From the NCBI RefSeq assembly GCF_003573695.1, contig NC_039367.1:31706442-31770441 (forward strand): 64,000 bases of DNA, in the 5' to 3' direction. Positions 31,917 through 44,820 of the stretch are shown piece after piece. The notes beneath the pieces were generated by a model, which saw nothing but the letters and a program-made list of their open reading frames with translations, had not been told where the DNA came from and ran no database searches. Within the stretch, counting starts at the first letter, position 1. Every line of letters starts with the position of its first letter. A program made the position numbers and the translations under genes. Source of the stretch: Papaver somniferum (lineage: Eukaryota > Streptophyta > Magnoliopsida > Ranunculales > Papaveraceae).

Positions 31917-32574
31917 CTCTTCTCTGTAGATCATCCATCCAGTCAATAAGTATAAAAAACAACAATTAAAAAATCTAGCAACTGTTGACTCCATCTTAAC
32001 TACATTAGATGCGTATGAAACACACCAACTATTGGAATATAGGTGTAAAGATAGTTGTATCCTAACCACTCCACAAATGGAAGCTTATAGCTATTTCAAA
32101 CCATTACTGGGTTGGCTGCGCACATCTATTCCCGGCAAAGAAAACATATTATGGGATCTGTCAATCAAACAGATCCCAAAAACAGAAAGATTCAATCTCA
32201 GAAGCGATAGATCATAATTCTATTCCTAATTCAAGTTCTAGCTACTTCATATCAATTAAGTTGTCCATGGCAAACAAACATATTAGGGTAAACCTAATTA
32301 AAAAGGGACAAACCCTCCCTTTCATATGACAAGTTTATCATACAATAACAAGAAGACAAAAAATGAAATCACAATGGGATATCTCAACCACCATCTAATA
32401 CACTCAATTTGAGGCTTAGAGTAGGAAAAAAAAGTCTAACTAATCTTTAGCCATTCCAAGCTAAGCCCTAGATTCTTCAAAATCGTCAATCACTATACTC
32501 CGATCTTTCACAAACTCTATAAACCCAAAAACCTCAAAACCACTACATAAAACGAAACAAGGAAATACCAATTG
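31917..32574 (-). other. 5' UTR intron and upstream region of RPL7
   Basis: A splice acceptor (gatctacag) just upstream of the RPL7 ATG implies a 5' UTR intron. The upstream exon probably lies near 32,440-32,520, where several pyrimidine-start 'ccctag' phrases occur, but I cannot fix it. No other gene was seen. Confidence 0.35.
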
Positions 32575-33431
32575 GTCCTAAAAATAATATATTAGAGACA
32601 GTCTAGTCCAGTGGACCTAGTCAATTGTCTGTTTGGTCCTATTTGGTAATATAAATTATAATTTGGTCATAAAAATTATGGTTTGGTCCTAGAGTGATGT
32701 CATGGATGATGTAAATATCACCTTGTAGTGGCAGAAATACCCTTTTGGATAAGGACCATATATATAGTCAAAAAGTAAGAGAGAATAAATCATTCTCAGA
32801 TTTACTTTCTCTCTCATCTTTCTAGATCTAATCTCTCTCTCTTTTTCTTTCTTCTTCTTTTTTCTCCTGTTAATGGCGTCTCCATTTTTTTTCTTCTATT
32901 TTTCTTCCTAGTACTGTAAACGATGGTGATGAAGGTGAACATGATGAAGAAGATGAATACGATGATGTTAGTACTGTTGAATACAATTATTTTAGGGTTT
33001 TTCTTTTCTTTTTTTTTGCTGCTGTTGACGATGAAGATGATGAAGAAGATGAAGATATGTTGTTGCAGATGTTGTTGACGATGAAGACGATGGTGTTAAT
33101 CTTGATTTTGATGATGATGATGAAGAAGAAGATGAAGACGATGGTATTAATCTTGATTTTCTTTTTTCTGCTGCTGTTGACGATGAAGATGATGAAGAAG
33201 ATGAAGATATGTTGTTGCTGTTGTTGACGATGAAGACGATGGTGTTAATCTTGATTTTGATGATGTTGATGAAGAAGATGAAGAAGATAAAGATCTGCTA
33301 CTTCTACTGCCGTTGATGATGAAGACGGTGGTGTTTTTGAAGACGAAGATGTTGCTGCTGTTGTTGAAGACGACGAAGATGATGAAGATGATGCTGCAGT
33401 TCATTCCAGAAATGAACTCTGTTTTTATATG
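32575..33431. repeat. 'ttggtcct' element remnant and GAT/GAA-rich duplicated microsatellite
   Basis: From 32,575 phrases ttggtccta, tttggtcct and atttggtcat recur, as at ends of some non-autonomous DNA elements. From about 33,016 a purine-rich block of about 150 bp (gctgctgttgacgatgaaga ... gtgttaatcttgattttgat) occurs at 33,016-33,120 and again at 33,168-33,270, followed by (GAA/GAT)n to about 33,390. Low-complexity Ser/Asp frames on both strands arise from this and are not genes. Confidence 0.6.
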
Positions 33432-35457
33432 TGTAACGATCCTCAAGCTCGTCAACGCTTTTAGATCGGTTAAGGATTGACCTAACGATGATCAAGAGAA
33501 GATTAAGTCGATAACGACTCGATTAGTTAATATAGATTTTAACTAATAGAAATTAATCTAACAACGATTTAGATACGAAACTAGTATCGCTGGATAGATC
33601 TCAAAAATTTACGTGGAACGGGCTACTCGAACATGTCATTTGGATACTATACGAAGAAGGTACCACTGGATTAGTGCAAAGGGTAAAATCGTCATTTCAC
33701 GGATAAACACTTCAAATGTAATTCAGACACGTTGTGGCAGGGATTATCAAAGCAATTTCGTGTCATAGTGAGTCTTATCTTCAGAAGCCGATTTAAGAGA
33801 AATCAGTTTTCTCTTATTATTTTCTCTTCTTCTTTCTCTTTCCCCTGTTCTTCATCTGTTGAGAGTTTGAGAATTAAAAGTGAGGATTTTGAGATCGAAT
33901 CAAGAGTAGAAACATCAAGGAAGGGTTTATGGTGGTGATGATTGTGTTGTGGTAGGTTCTTAGTTAAAAGCAGTGACGAGTTATATGAGATTAAGTTAGG
34001 GTTTTCTGAAGGATGAAGATTGATTGAGGATTCATGGAATTGATTTGTGTATTGAGTTCCTGGTGGAAGAAGATCGAACGGGTTTGTGTTTAATTAGAAT
34101 TTTGAAGTTGGGTCAATAATGAATCAGAGAGTTAGGATTTCATGTTCTTCCCCAAGTTAAGAACTAGGGTTTTGGATATCGAATGAAGATTCAATTTGGA
34201 GTTAGACAAGAAGAAATTGAAGTCTGGGTGGGGTGATTTGAGAGGTGAATCGAAGTGTGGAACTCAGATTTGAAAGATAAAAGAATTGGGAAGTTTTGGA
34301 GTTTCTTGTGAATCAGTGAGGATGATGAAGATTGTTGGGTGTATATGGTTTTGAGATGATTGTTCAATTGAGGCAGAGGAAGAAAGATCTTGGCCTCAGT
34401 TACCTGTGTAAAACTAATTTGAGGTAATTGTTTCTCTGAGGTGATTCAATTTAGTTATTCAGTTTGATTGTTTGATTATTTGTTAATCGAAATGGAGATT
34501 AAATGACAAGGTAGATAGGTGATTAAATTGTTGTTGTTTCTGAAGATGAATGTTTGTTGATGAAACTGAAAATTGAGAATAAATATGAGATAGTTATTTG
34601 GTTGAGACTATGGCCTGAGTTAGATTGATGCATAGAATGGTTGAAGTTGCAGGATATGAGTGATGTATTACAACTGGTGATGGTGTTGTTGTGTTTTGAC
34701 TGGCAATTGAAGTGAAGAACATGTATGATATGTATAAAGGTGGTGGTTCTGTAATTGTTGGTGGTGTTTAAGGGATTGTAGTGATGAGTAGAATTAAGTT
34801 AGCAGTGAAGGTTGTTTAATTGGCAGAAAGTGGATTCGGGTCTATGTGTATGAGTTATAGATGAAGAGTTGAGATAAGTCTGGTGACAGATGAATAAGAA
34901 TCAGTTAAGAGTTGAGATGGCAGTGGAGCTGAAATTGCAGGTGGAGATGTCATGGCTAGTTAGATGAGATGACAATGGTTGTGGTGCTGCTGATATGTAT
35001 GTGTGTTGGAACTGAAATTGAACTGCAGAGAGTGGTACTGGACAAAGTAAGTGGTTTAAGGGTGTATGAGCTGGACAAGAGAATTGGAGTTAGTAATGGA
35101 ACCGAGTTTGAGTCAGTTTGGTGGGTGTGTAGTTGTTATTGAAATATTACAGGGATTAAACTTTAGGAACTGGGTATTGTGATGTATTGCCAAAAGTGCA
35201 AATGGAGGATGAAGTAGTTTGTGATTTGTGTAGAACTCTTGGAGTTGGTTTGTGCTGTTAAGATGTATATGCTGAGTTGGTTGTAATGCTGACATAGCAA
35301 AGGGTTTAGCAAAAGCTTGCAATTGCCAATTAAGGTAAATAGATTTTTGTAATTGTAATTGTGTTATAAAGTTGCTTGAGATGTTTGAGTTTGTATGCAT
35401 ATATGTTTTGGTTTAGACCTATTAGTTATCCTAGTCTGTTTAGCTGACTCAGTTCAT

Positions 35458-35604
35458 TTGACCGAGTCGAATCGGGTTTGACCCACTGAGTCACTTGTCT
35501 TGACTTGTTGACCATTGACCCTGGACTTTGACCCGACCTTGACTCTTTTGACTGACGTTTACTGTTAGTTGACCCTTGGCCATCACTTTGACCGTTAGTT
35601 GACT
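35458..35604 (+). promoter_or_regulatory. Cluster of eleven W-box cores (TTGACC/TTGACT)
   Basis: TTGAC followed by C or T occurs 11 times in about 147 bp, all on the same strand. W-boxes are the known targets of WRKY factors. The position in the middle of the LTR is compatible with a U3 promoter/enhancer. Binding is inferred. Confidence 0.5.
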
Positions 35605-36137
35605 TAGTTGGATTGGGCCTTAGATTAGTGGGTCGGATTAATGAACTTGGTCTTAGGATCAGTTTTCTTGATTAGACATTTTGGACCCCTTATGGTCCGA
35701 ATTAACCTTTGGTTTCTTCTACAAAGTTGTAGATATTCATGAGACTTAACTATGGACTATAGAATCAATCTAATTGGATTAGTTCAACCTTTAGATATGC
35801 AAGAGATGGATAATAAAGAAGTGTAGAACCATAAATGAGCTTAGAGCAATTAGATAGACTTGTATGATTCTTATATGAGCCATTTTGGCTATCTTCTTAG
35901 ACTTCTTGTGTGATTAACAGTTAGTCTATTTAATAACAATCAATTCAAAGGATGAACCAGTGGATCGTGGATCTCGAGGTAGGCGTGGCTTGTCATCAAA
36001 AGAGGTCGGAATACTTTTAACTCTTTTGAAACCATTGTTTGTTTCTTTTACAAAAGTTTATGTTTAACAAATTCATGCATTATTTGATTGTGCATTGTTT
36101 TATTTAAATTCCGAAAGTATATAGAATACGCTCCTTC

Positions 36138-36454
36138 ATTTTGGTGTGTAAGGAATTGGTCGACATCAATGCATAATATTGGATGTGTAAGGAATTGGTC
36201 GACATCCAATATATTTCATTGTCAATGTATACAATTGGATGTGTAAGGAATTGGTCGACATCCAATAATACGTTGTTTTGTCGAAGGAGTTAGTTCCATA
36301 TACCATGATTGTTTGTTTCTGTATTTTGGATGCCATTTAGTGTTTTGGGACAAACATGATTTATTATTGGATGTGTAAGGAATTGATCGACATCCAATAG
36401 ACTTCATTATCAATGTATAATATGGGATGTGTAAGGAATTGGTCGACATCCGAT
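36138..36454 (+). repeat. Five dispersed copies of a 33-bp hairpin motif
   Basis: Copies at about 36138-36170, 36178-36210, 36234-36266, 36366-36398 and 36422-36454. The complete unit has 9-bp arms ATTGGATGT and ACATCCAAT around the constant loop gtaaggaattggtcg. Spacers differ in length and sequence. The first and last copies have decayed arms, and the loop is nearly invariant. Confidence 0.8.
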
Positions 36455-36840
36455 ATATTCATTGTTTTTCCAAATCATTCCAATGATTACTTGAAAGTTA
36501 AAGTTATTCCTACTGGGCACTCTGTGCTCACCTTTTCCACTTTCAGTTTTCAGAGACAGATCAGAGTTGCGCAGCGAAAGCCACAAGTGTTGAATCCTTT
36601 AATTAGTTAACTTCTGCTATGTTTATTATGTTGTTTATTGTATCTGTAAACCAAATGACTATTGTATATGTATCATTTGAGAGAAGTTCATGTATATATA
36701 TTCTGAGTGGGGTTAGTTTTGGGATAAGTTTTGTAGCACATTTCTTAATTGAATGTTTAAGTATTTGAATTAGACTCGTAGTGCCTCTTTATTTAGTTAA
36801 TCTCTTGGATTAGTCAGCTGCTAGCTTAGGGGGCGCTACA

Positions 36841-37224
36841 GTGTTCGAATTCAAACGAGTCAGATGGTTAGAAAACAACCTGTAAGTTTAAAGTTTATTG
36901 TTAAGGCCCAAAGGCAAAGAATGTTACAAGAACAGAGAACCTTTACACATGCCAGGCACCTAAAACCCGACAATCCCACAGAACTAGACCAGAGATGTTG
37001 CAAGATGACTTCCAGGGCTACTTCTCGGACTTTGATTTACTAAAAAATGTTCTCCGGTTACGTATCTGGTATTCTGATTTTACAACTTCTCATTATGCAC
37101 TACCCATTCGAATGCCGCATACATCTTACACTTTACATTGCAAAATTTGATAACATTAAACTTTTATCGAATCAGCGCTTAAATATGCTAGTAATGGGGA
37201 TATACCACGTTATTACTTACACCT
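36841..37224 (-). other. 3' UTR of ISE2
   Basis: Sequence directly downstream of the ISE2 stop on the minus strand. No other gene was seen. The LTR unit ends exactly at its distal edge. Confidence 0.35.
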
Positions 37225-40200
37225 CTAACCAGCAAGCTCGCTTATTGGAGGTCGGTCCATGACATTAGATGCGGCCAACGCATTTTTTTGCAGAACTGGG
37301 TCAATATCAGGCAACTTAGGAATCTGTGATCAAAATATAGTATGCATGTTAAAACACGTATAAGAATACACATATACGAACTTCGTTATCTTTATTCTTC
37401 TTCACTTCTTGTTAATTTTGATCGAGCACTATAAAACTTTCATAGGAATAGGATTACACGAGTACTTTAGACATCTAATAAATATTGAGATTAGCGCATA
37501 CCTGAACCAATAAATCGATTGTCCGTCTTAATAGACGAGCTAAATCCCCGTCATCCATTGCACAATCCATCATAATTTCTCGCCAAGTTAAGCCAGAGGC
37601 CCAAGCTTCGATGATTCCAGCAAATTGACTATCCAATGCACAAGAAATCTGTAACAAAATCGTAATTACATTTCATATGTTGTGAATAATAATGTAAGGT
37701 ATTTATGCAAAATATCAAGAAAGCCCTTTTCCGACAAGCTCACCTTTACACCATGTTTTTCTTGGAGCTGAAGAACCGAACTTCTTTGCTCATCCAGAAG
37801 CTTGATCAAGTTTAATACAGTAGCGGACGGCTCATATACGTAGCTGCATAATGACATCAGCAATTTCAGCTCGGAAAGAAATCTGAATGACTTGAGGCAA
37901 CATTAAAAAAGTAGAAATACAAGCAACTGAAATAAAGATAAAGATAGAACCTATTATTTTTCCATGGACGAAGTTTAATTCCTTCGGAAACTAGACTTCC
38001 ACAGACAGCAGCTAATTGAGCTGGCTTTAAATCTAATAATATTTTATTCCGGAGCACCATAGCTAGCCAGAGTTCATTTTCTCCTCGAATGGCTGCCGCT
38101 GTTTCACCAAGTGGAAATATCACGTGTGTATTTTTATCCAAAGCTCTTGCTTCATGTATGACATTGCTGATCTGATACAAAGAGGAGATGTTGTACACAT
38201 CATCATATGTAAATGAACGTACTAGTCAATTTCATACACCGAGTTTTCCACTAAAGATAGCTAACAGTTCATCAGCTCTTAAATGGAAAAGAAAACGTAG
38301 TTGAAGTACCTGCAAAAACTCCTTCCACCCAGATGGTTCAATTTGCTCTATTCTATTAGTTAAGCGAATTGATCGAGCCCTTAGTCGTTCAATCTTTTCC
38401 TTGGTAAAGTTGGTCACGTCAATGATCTTCTTATATTCTTTGAAGCCTTCACTACGCGAGATTTTTTTCTTCAAACGAGACACCGTAGTTCTTTGCTTCG
38501 TGTAACGTTCAAGAGCATCATGGAACACTTGTGACCTTTCTAGCACCTGATCATTGACATTCATTAACATTTATTAACAACTTACATAATATTGCTTGTA
38601 TTTAACAGTTCGACAGAAAGAAGGGAAAAGCTCTACCTCATCATCTTCTGAAAGGCTACTCAAGACTGGCACATTCAAACTCCAAGACCATGTTTCAAGA
38701 GATCCTTCCTTACGCCAAAGACCTCCAAATTCAGACTCAGACAGCTTTTCCCAGTCAATTTCTTCCTTATCAAGTAGCGACTGCATAATTTCTCGAGGCG
38801 AAGCATCACCCTCAGCTAGAGGAGCATTGGGAAAGCCCGTGCTATAAACTGTCTTAATCGACTTCTGTGTGAAGAGATACCAGGAATTATCTGAACCAAG
38901 AGCCACGTAATAGGACAACTGGGCATCAAGTTGTCTGTCACTATCTCCAACCTCCAACTCATTATCCACAGTGTTTAGTTCAAAAGAGTCATCTGCATCA
39001 ATCTGTCATGTAGGATAAATAGCATTTTAAACTGCAGTTGAATCATACGGATGCTACAGGATTCTCATCAACTCTAAGTACCTAATCCTTAGATGGTGGA
39101 AAATAAATGCCAAAGCATATATTTGCTTTTCATCGAAGATAACTAAGAAAGGACTTCTTTCAAGTACTTTTTGAAAGAGTCAAAGACACAAGAATAATAG
39201 TTCTTTTTGGAACTTTGCTTACCATGTTCTTGACTTTAGAGCTAGAGAGTGAATCAACCTCGCCCAAATAAACAGCAGGGACTAAATGCATAAACCCTTC
39301 ACTATCCTTGTGTTGCAAGCATAGAAAAGGTAACTGCCCATCTTCCAACTCCTTCAATATAGGCTTCAGAGCGGCCATTCTTTGTATTTCCATCTCTCGT
39401 CGCAGCTTCGTCCGAAGTCGTTTTTCTGCCTGAAAATGCAATTGCCTAGCATATGAATTCACAGTTGTTTGAAAATAATAATATCTTTCGCAATGAAGTT
39501 AAAAAAACACATCAATGTATACAATCAATATTGATAGCTAGGGTGAGTGCTATATGACCTTGACCACACTGTGGGACGCAGAGTTGCTCTGTGTTTAAGT
39601 AGATCTATAACTACTCGTATAAACCAGAGAAATGTATCCAGTGTACCATATGTGCGACTTGCTAAACAGTCTACATTAATGTTTAGCAAAAATAGAAAAA
39701 CGAAAACGCTTCAATGAAGCATTTTCACAAGATTATAGAAAAACGATAACGCTGTGAAGAAACAGATAACAAGGTAAAGATAGTAACAAATGAACATACA
39801 GAGACTTATTTTGCCTATTGGTTCATGAAATGCAGTGATGAGTGAGTGTACCCGTAATTCTTCCTGCAATGCATGTATCTCCTTATATGCCTTCGCAGAC
39901 ATCTGTTTTCGGCTTTTTTCATCAATAGCAGCATCAGTAACTTCAAGAGTTAAGAAGTCGATCTCTTTTTCTATTTTGGCGAGCTCTTCTTGGGCAGCAA
40001 TCATGACATTGCTTCCAACATAATTCCCGAAACTTTGTTCAATGATCTTCCTAGCTTCATCCAATGTCCGCTCTGCTCGAAAGACTTTTGTTTCATCTGT
40101 CTCCTTCGATCTACGAGTTACTCTTGCACCCTGTACACAGCAAAGAAAATGTTATTTACTGAAAAGCCTAGCACTAATACAAAGTTAAGCTTTCGGTACT

Positions 40201-43189
40201 TACAGAGAGGAGGTTTAGCACCATTCCATACGAAGCAGTAAACTGCGACACAAGAGGCTCTAGTCCAGAAAAGAGAACCTTGCAGCCTTCTTCAGCTCCT
40301 TCATTGGTACCTTGAAGAAGGACAACATGACCCTTTTCATCGATACCTCTACGGCCAGCTCGACCAGCCATCTGAAGAAGTTCATTTGGACTTAACTGGA
40401 TACGTCCAGTTTCACATCTTTTGCTAAGAGAAGAAATAACAGCTGTTCTAGCTGGCATATTGATCCCAGCAGCAAGTGTTTCCGTCGCGAAAATAACCTT
40501 AATCAGTCCTCTCTGAAACAACTCTTCAATAAATGACTTCCACAGGGGTAAGCAACCAGCATGATGTGCTGCAACCCCTTGCCTCAGACCTTTCACAGAA
40601 GACTCTCTGATGGCATCAGGATATTGAATGCGAAACTTCTTCAATGCTAGATCAACTTCAGCCATCTCACACTCATCTAAAAGCTTGCAGTCTTCAACAT
40701 ACTGAACAGCTACATCACACCCTTTCCTACTAAAAATAAACCAAACAGCTGGCAGCATATCCCTTGCCCGAAGGTGCCATAATGTGTCTCTAACCTGTGG
40801 AACCTGGATAATACTAACTTACATTAGATTACCGACTGTCCTCGTCTTAGTAAAGGTTAAATGTCTGAAAGTGAACAGCGTATGTAGTTTATAAGTGAAA
40901 CAAAACAAGTCCACATCTTTTTCCGAAAGATAGAAAAATGCAAAGGAAACTGGGTTGGAAATCATTCTACTAATGATATTTCTGTACCTGTGACCGGCGA
41001 ATGCTGTTTATGTCATTTTTAGAGAGTGCCGACTGTCCAGATACATCCGAAGCACTATTATAGCGCCGGTCACTTTCTCGCCTTCTTGAGTTCCTGCCTC
41101 TATATCCATCTTCCTTGAAAGGTTTAACTCCCGCAGCAGAAAGTTGTAGATAATTGAGTGATAATTTCCTTTTGTGATAGTAATCAGAAGCTAAAAGTTA
41201 ATGAACAATCATATAGTTTACAGACACAAGGGAAAAAACACAAAAAAAGGTGAGCAAGACGTACCTGTTCATGGTAGTTCCTTTCTCATTAAGAAGAGGT
41301 GACAAAGATTTTTTTGTAGAGAAATGCCAAGTCAATGGAACTGGTCGTTTAGTAGATGTTACCAGCTCTGTTTTACCATGAATCTAGACAAAACCGAGAA
41401 AATAATAAATGCTATGAATTAGATAAGTTAAGTCGGGGTAATGCCTATGAGCTTGCAAAACATCCAAACATTAACTTATTCGAAATCCACCTGCTATAAT
41501 TTTTAAAGATACACACACTTTAGATTAACAGTTAGCTAGGATTTAACCTTGAGCAATTAAATAGTATATGGAACGAGAGGGATAATGAAGTAATGAAAAT
41601 ACATGGATTAACAATGATATAATGTAGGGCTTGTTATACAACTTAATATTCAGCACAATTAAGGTCATAGCAATTGCATGTTACCTGCTCAATCCAACCA
41701 GCCAGTTCATCAGCATTGGCAACTGTGGCCGAAAGGCATATAAGCTGCACTTCTTTAGGAGAATAAATCACCTGAAATTTGCAACGCTTATGAGGACTAA
41801 GAAAAGACAATCCTAAGATGCATAGTTTAAGCATTGAAATAGAGACTCACTATTTCTTCCCAAACTGTACCCCTGTAGATGTCACTGAGATAATGAACTT
41901 CATCCAAAACAATTGCATCGACGTGAAATAATCCACTACCAGAAGAATCGGTCCCAACACTGTAGTAAAGATGAAAATGAGCCAAACACAGAAGTTCCCT
42001 TTCTCAACTAAATCAACCAGGAAAGTTTGAAAATTGCTGAAATAGAGATGAACTAAATGCCTAGCCTAGAGTTTTAAGAAACACTTCTCAGACCACACTA
42101 AGCTCATCAGTCTTAACTTGAACAAAACAATAAAACGGTACCTCTGATACAACATATTCCGTAGAATTTCTGTTGTCATAATCAATATGGGTGCGTCTTT
42201 GTTAACTGCAGAATCTCCGGTAAGTAGACCAACATTACTTTCACCAAACGTATCACTGCAAAAGAGAAAAAAAACAACAACAAAATACGCCACCTTAAAG
42301 GCCAATCATCTTGCACATAAACTGCTCAAGTTCATACCAGTGGAACATAATCTGAAGTGCCGGACTCAACTAAAAAACATTTGCTATCAAGGAGCAAAGA
42401 ATCCAAGTACTTAACACAAACAGTTAACATACTAAACATTTATACCGAAAATCTCTAAACTTCTGATTAGACAATGCCTTCAATGGGGTTGTATACAATA
42501 TTCGCCTTCCCCTCGCAATCGTAGCTACAGATGCAGCTTCAGCTATCAATGTCTTCCCACTACTAGTTGGAGCAGAAACTACAACTGATGAACCTCTTAA
42601 AAATGCTTGTATAGCCAATCTCTGACACAAAATTCAAGGTAAAATCAACAAACAAAATATATGCAAAAATCAAAACTTTGAATGCAAAGTTAAATTTAAC
42701 AATAAAAACCTGAAATTTATCGACACGAAAGTCGTAAATAGAAGAGAGTTCATTGTAATCAATAATCCCTTCACCTAATTCTTTAACATCGTTACAAAGT
42801 CTCTCTACTCTTTGCCATTTATGTTCTTCATATCTCGATGACGAAGAAGAAGATACAATTACTGAATCACTTTCTTCTTCTTCCTCATCTTCTTCTCTAT
42901 CCGCATCAACAATGAATTCTTCATATTCCTCTGCAGCAACATCATCATCTTCATCCTCATCCTCCTCCTCCTCCTCTTCTTCAACATCAGATACTCGCCC
43001 CTCTATTGAAAAATTAGACCTTTTTCTAAAGCTATACAATTTTGTCGAACTTATCTTCAATGTCAGGACTCTTGTTCTGGCAAACCCTAGGTTTTGATAA
43101 GATGGGGTTGGGAAGAAATTGAAGATGGGTTTTGAAGATATGGATATACAAAGAGGAGGGGTCGAACAAAGTGGAGAAAGAATCTCCAT
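37225..43189 (-). CDS. ISE2: DExH-box ATP-dependent RNA helicase DExH15, chloroplastic (ISE2), 16 exons
   Basis: Chloroplast Ski2-like RNA helicase needed for plastid RNA processing; loss raises plasmodesmatal traffic in Arabidopsis. Exons (minus): 43189-42710, 42621-42446, 42255-42142, 41959-41851, 41771-41685, 41383-41265, 41168-40988, 40803-40204, 40130-39852, 39429-39223, 39002-38637, 38546-38310, 38171-37951, 37843-37744, 37648-37502, 37323-37225. The total is 3522 nt = 1,173 residues, close to the Arabidopsis protein. The N-terminus is Ser/Thr-rich (transit peptide), then an acidic stretch near residues 75-110. Motif I is SAPTSSGKT near 176-184, the DEVH box is at 276-279, SAT at 307-309, and motif VI is QMAGRAGRRG near 566-575. 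The C-terminal part is the DSHCT-type domain (GETAAAIRGENELWLAMVLR, ending RPPISELAG). The first ATG in frame with conserved sequence is 43189; an upstream in-frame ATG at 43303 is less likely. Confidence 0.96.
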
Positions 43190-43394
43190 TTTTGAAAGAG
43201 AGGGGGGGAAAAGAGCTTTGTTTGAGCTCTTTCTATTTCTCTCTTGGATTTTGTTTTGGTGGGAAAAAGAAAATCTTATGTTCTTTACTGAATTATTATC
43301 CAATCTTCTTTTCTCATTTGGAGTTATTAACGGATAGTTTGAAGTGTCGTACCCGCAAAATTTAGTTAATAAAAGTCAAAAATCAAATCAATCT
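43190..43394 (-). other. ISE2 upstream region
   Basis: Contains the 5' leader of ISE2, with no clear TATA box. Overlapping plus-strand frames are shadows. Confidence 0.35.
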
Positions 43395-43396
43395 GA

Positions 43397-43609
43397 GAGC
43401 ATGTTTGACTCGGTCTGAATCGGACACGGCTCACGATCTAAATCAGACCTTACCCGTGATTCAGATCCGTTTGAGTCGGGTAATAAAATACCCTTGATAC
43501 ATGCGAACAAGCCACTAACTCAAAAAAACAAACTTATCGAAACATATCCAGATGAGTCGGGTGATTTCAGTCGGATCCAGGTGAGTTAGGAAAAACGAAC
43601 TTGCTCTTA
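43397..43609. mobile_element. Small MITE-like element
   Basis: The left end AGAGCATGTTTG and the inverted right end AGAGCAAGTTCG form short TIRs about 213 bp apart. Internal copies of 'gagtcgggt' and 'ctcggtctgaatcgga' type phrases are present. No convincing target duplication was seen. Confidence 0.45.
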
Positions 43610-43613
43610 AATA

Positions 43614-43640
43614 CTAGATGACCGTGCGGTGGAAGGCCGA
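43614..43640 (-). mobile_element. Possible Helitron 3' terminus (minus strand)
   Basis: Read on the minus strand: ...ccACCGCACGGTcat then CTAG, then T. The stem is only 4 bp and the hairpin-to-CTAG distance is short (3 nt), so this is weaker than the end at 16,253. Confidence 0.3.
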
Positions 43641-44820
43641 CGATGAAAAAGGACATGATCAAAAGTCATCTCTACACACTTCATATCAAATCATACATTT
43701 TACAGCCAATTCACCCACGCAACCACCACTTAATTTCACAAATGTTAACACAAAATCCTAATGCATCACAAATACGTCATGGTTATCTGACTCATCTCAC
43801 ATATCATTAACCAAAAAAATAAAGTGGTAATTGAATTATTGTCCCTCATTTTGATGGGCCTTTACAAATATCCCTGACAGATTTTACAAATGTCCCTGAT
43901 GGCATAATTGAATTTTTTTCTAAAAACCTAATTATTATAATTCCTTATTTAGTCTTTCTCATCTCTTCGTTCTTCTTAAGAGAACAAATCCCGTTCTTCT
44001 TCGCATCGCTCCACCACCATCTTCTCCATCGTCCCCCCCCCCCCACCACCAAAATTCCTATCAGCGCCACCACAACTAGCACCACCACATCCATTACGTC
44101 CACCACTAGTATCAATAGATCTATCACGATTTTCTTTTGATTTCAACTGATTTCATACAGATTCAGAAATCGATTTGAGTTTTTGGTTTTCGATTTTTGG
44201 TAATTTCGAGTTTGGATTCAGGATTTAATCGAACTATCATCAACAAATGACTTCTTTTTCTTCTTCTTCTTCTAAAAACTAAATTTAAAACCAGATTCAA
44301 ATAAATTGGGATCTGATTTAAAATCAGAGAAGTAATTAATAATGATGACGGTGGTAGTGTGGCGGCAAAGGCGGAGGTATGTATTTGAATCTATTTACGT
44401 TTTTGTTTTGAGATCTGAAACTGCAGCTGGTTGAAGAATGGGTCTGTATTTTTGTATAACTAAATTTCTTCTAATGAATGTCAAAATGGATTAGAGATAA
44501 ATAGATGTATGTTAGGGTGCAATTGAGCAGATTCACAATTAGATGAATGTTAGAGAAGTGGTGTTTGTTGAGGCTGAAATAGGAGCAAGCATAGGATGAT
44601 GTTTGTGGCTACTGCAATGAAGGATATGAGGTTGTTGTTGCTTATGAAGCTACAGGTGATGATCAATTGTTGTTGTTTATATGTTTGACGGGATCAATTG
44701 TTGTTGTTGATCCAATTTTTTATGGGATCAACTACGATTGTTGATCCATCTATTGGATCAACTCCTATTGCTGACCCAATTTTTTATTGGATCAACAATA
44801 GTTGTTGATCCATCTATATG

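Larger units (their letters stand above)
33432..36840 (+). mobile_element. Solo-LTR-like unit, 3.4 kb, probably Ty3/gypsy
   Basis: The unit starts TGTAACGATCC and ends GGGGGCGCTACA. The termini are inverted repeats of each other (TGTAACG versus TGTAGCG). The length and the 'TGTAACG...' start resemble large gypsy (Tekay/Del-type) LTRs. No internal coding domain or primer site follows, so it looks like a solo LTR. A 5-bp target duplication is not evident (atatg before, gtgtt after). Frames such as 35,113-35,400 (-) have no domain. A W-box cluster and a hairpin repeat lie within it. Confidence 0.55.

Noticed and set aside
33147..33495. Ser-rich and Gln/His-rich minus-strand frames
   Set aside because: Produced by the GAT/GAA microsatellite; no conserved start, no domain.
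36138..36454. 33-bp repeats with spacers, CRISPR-like at first sight
   Set aside because: Only five copies, irregular spacers of 7-100 bp, inside an LTR-like unit of a plant genome, no cas genes.
43119..43365. Plus-strand frames over the ISE2 start
   Set aside because: Antisense to the transit-peptide exon and 5' leader; no domain.
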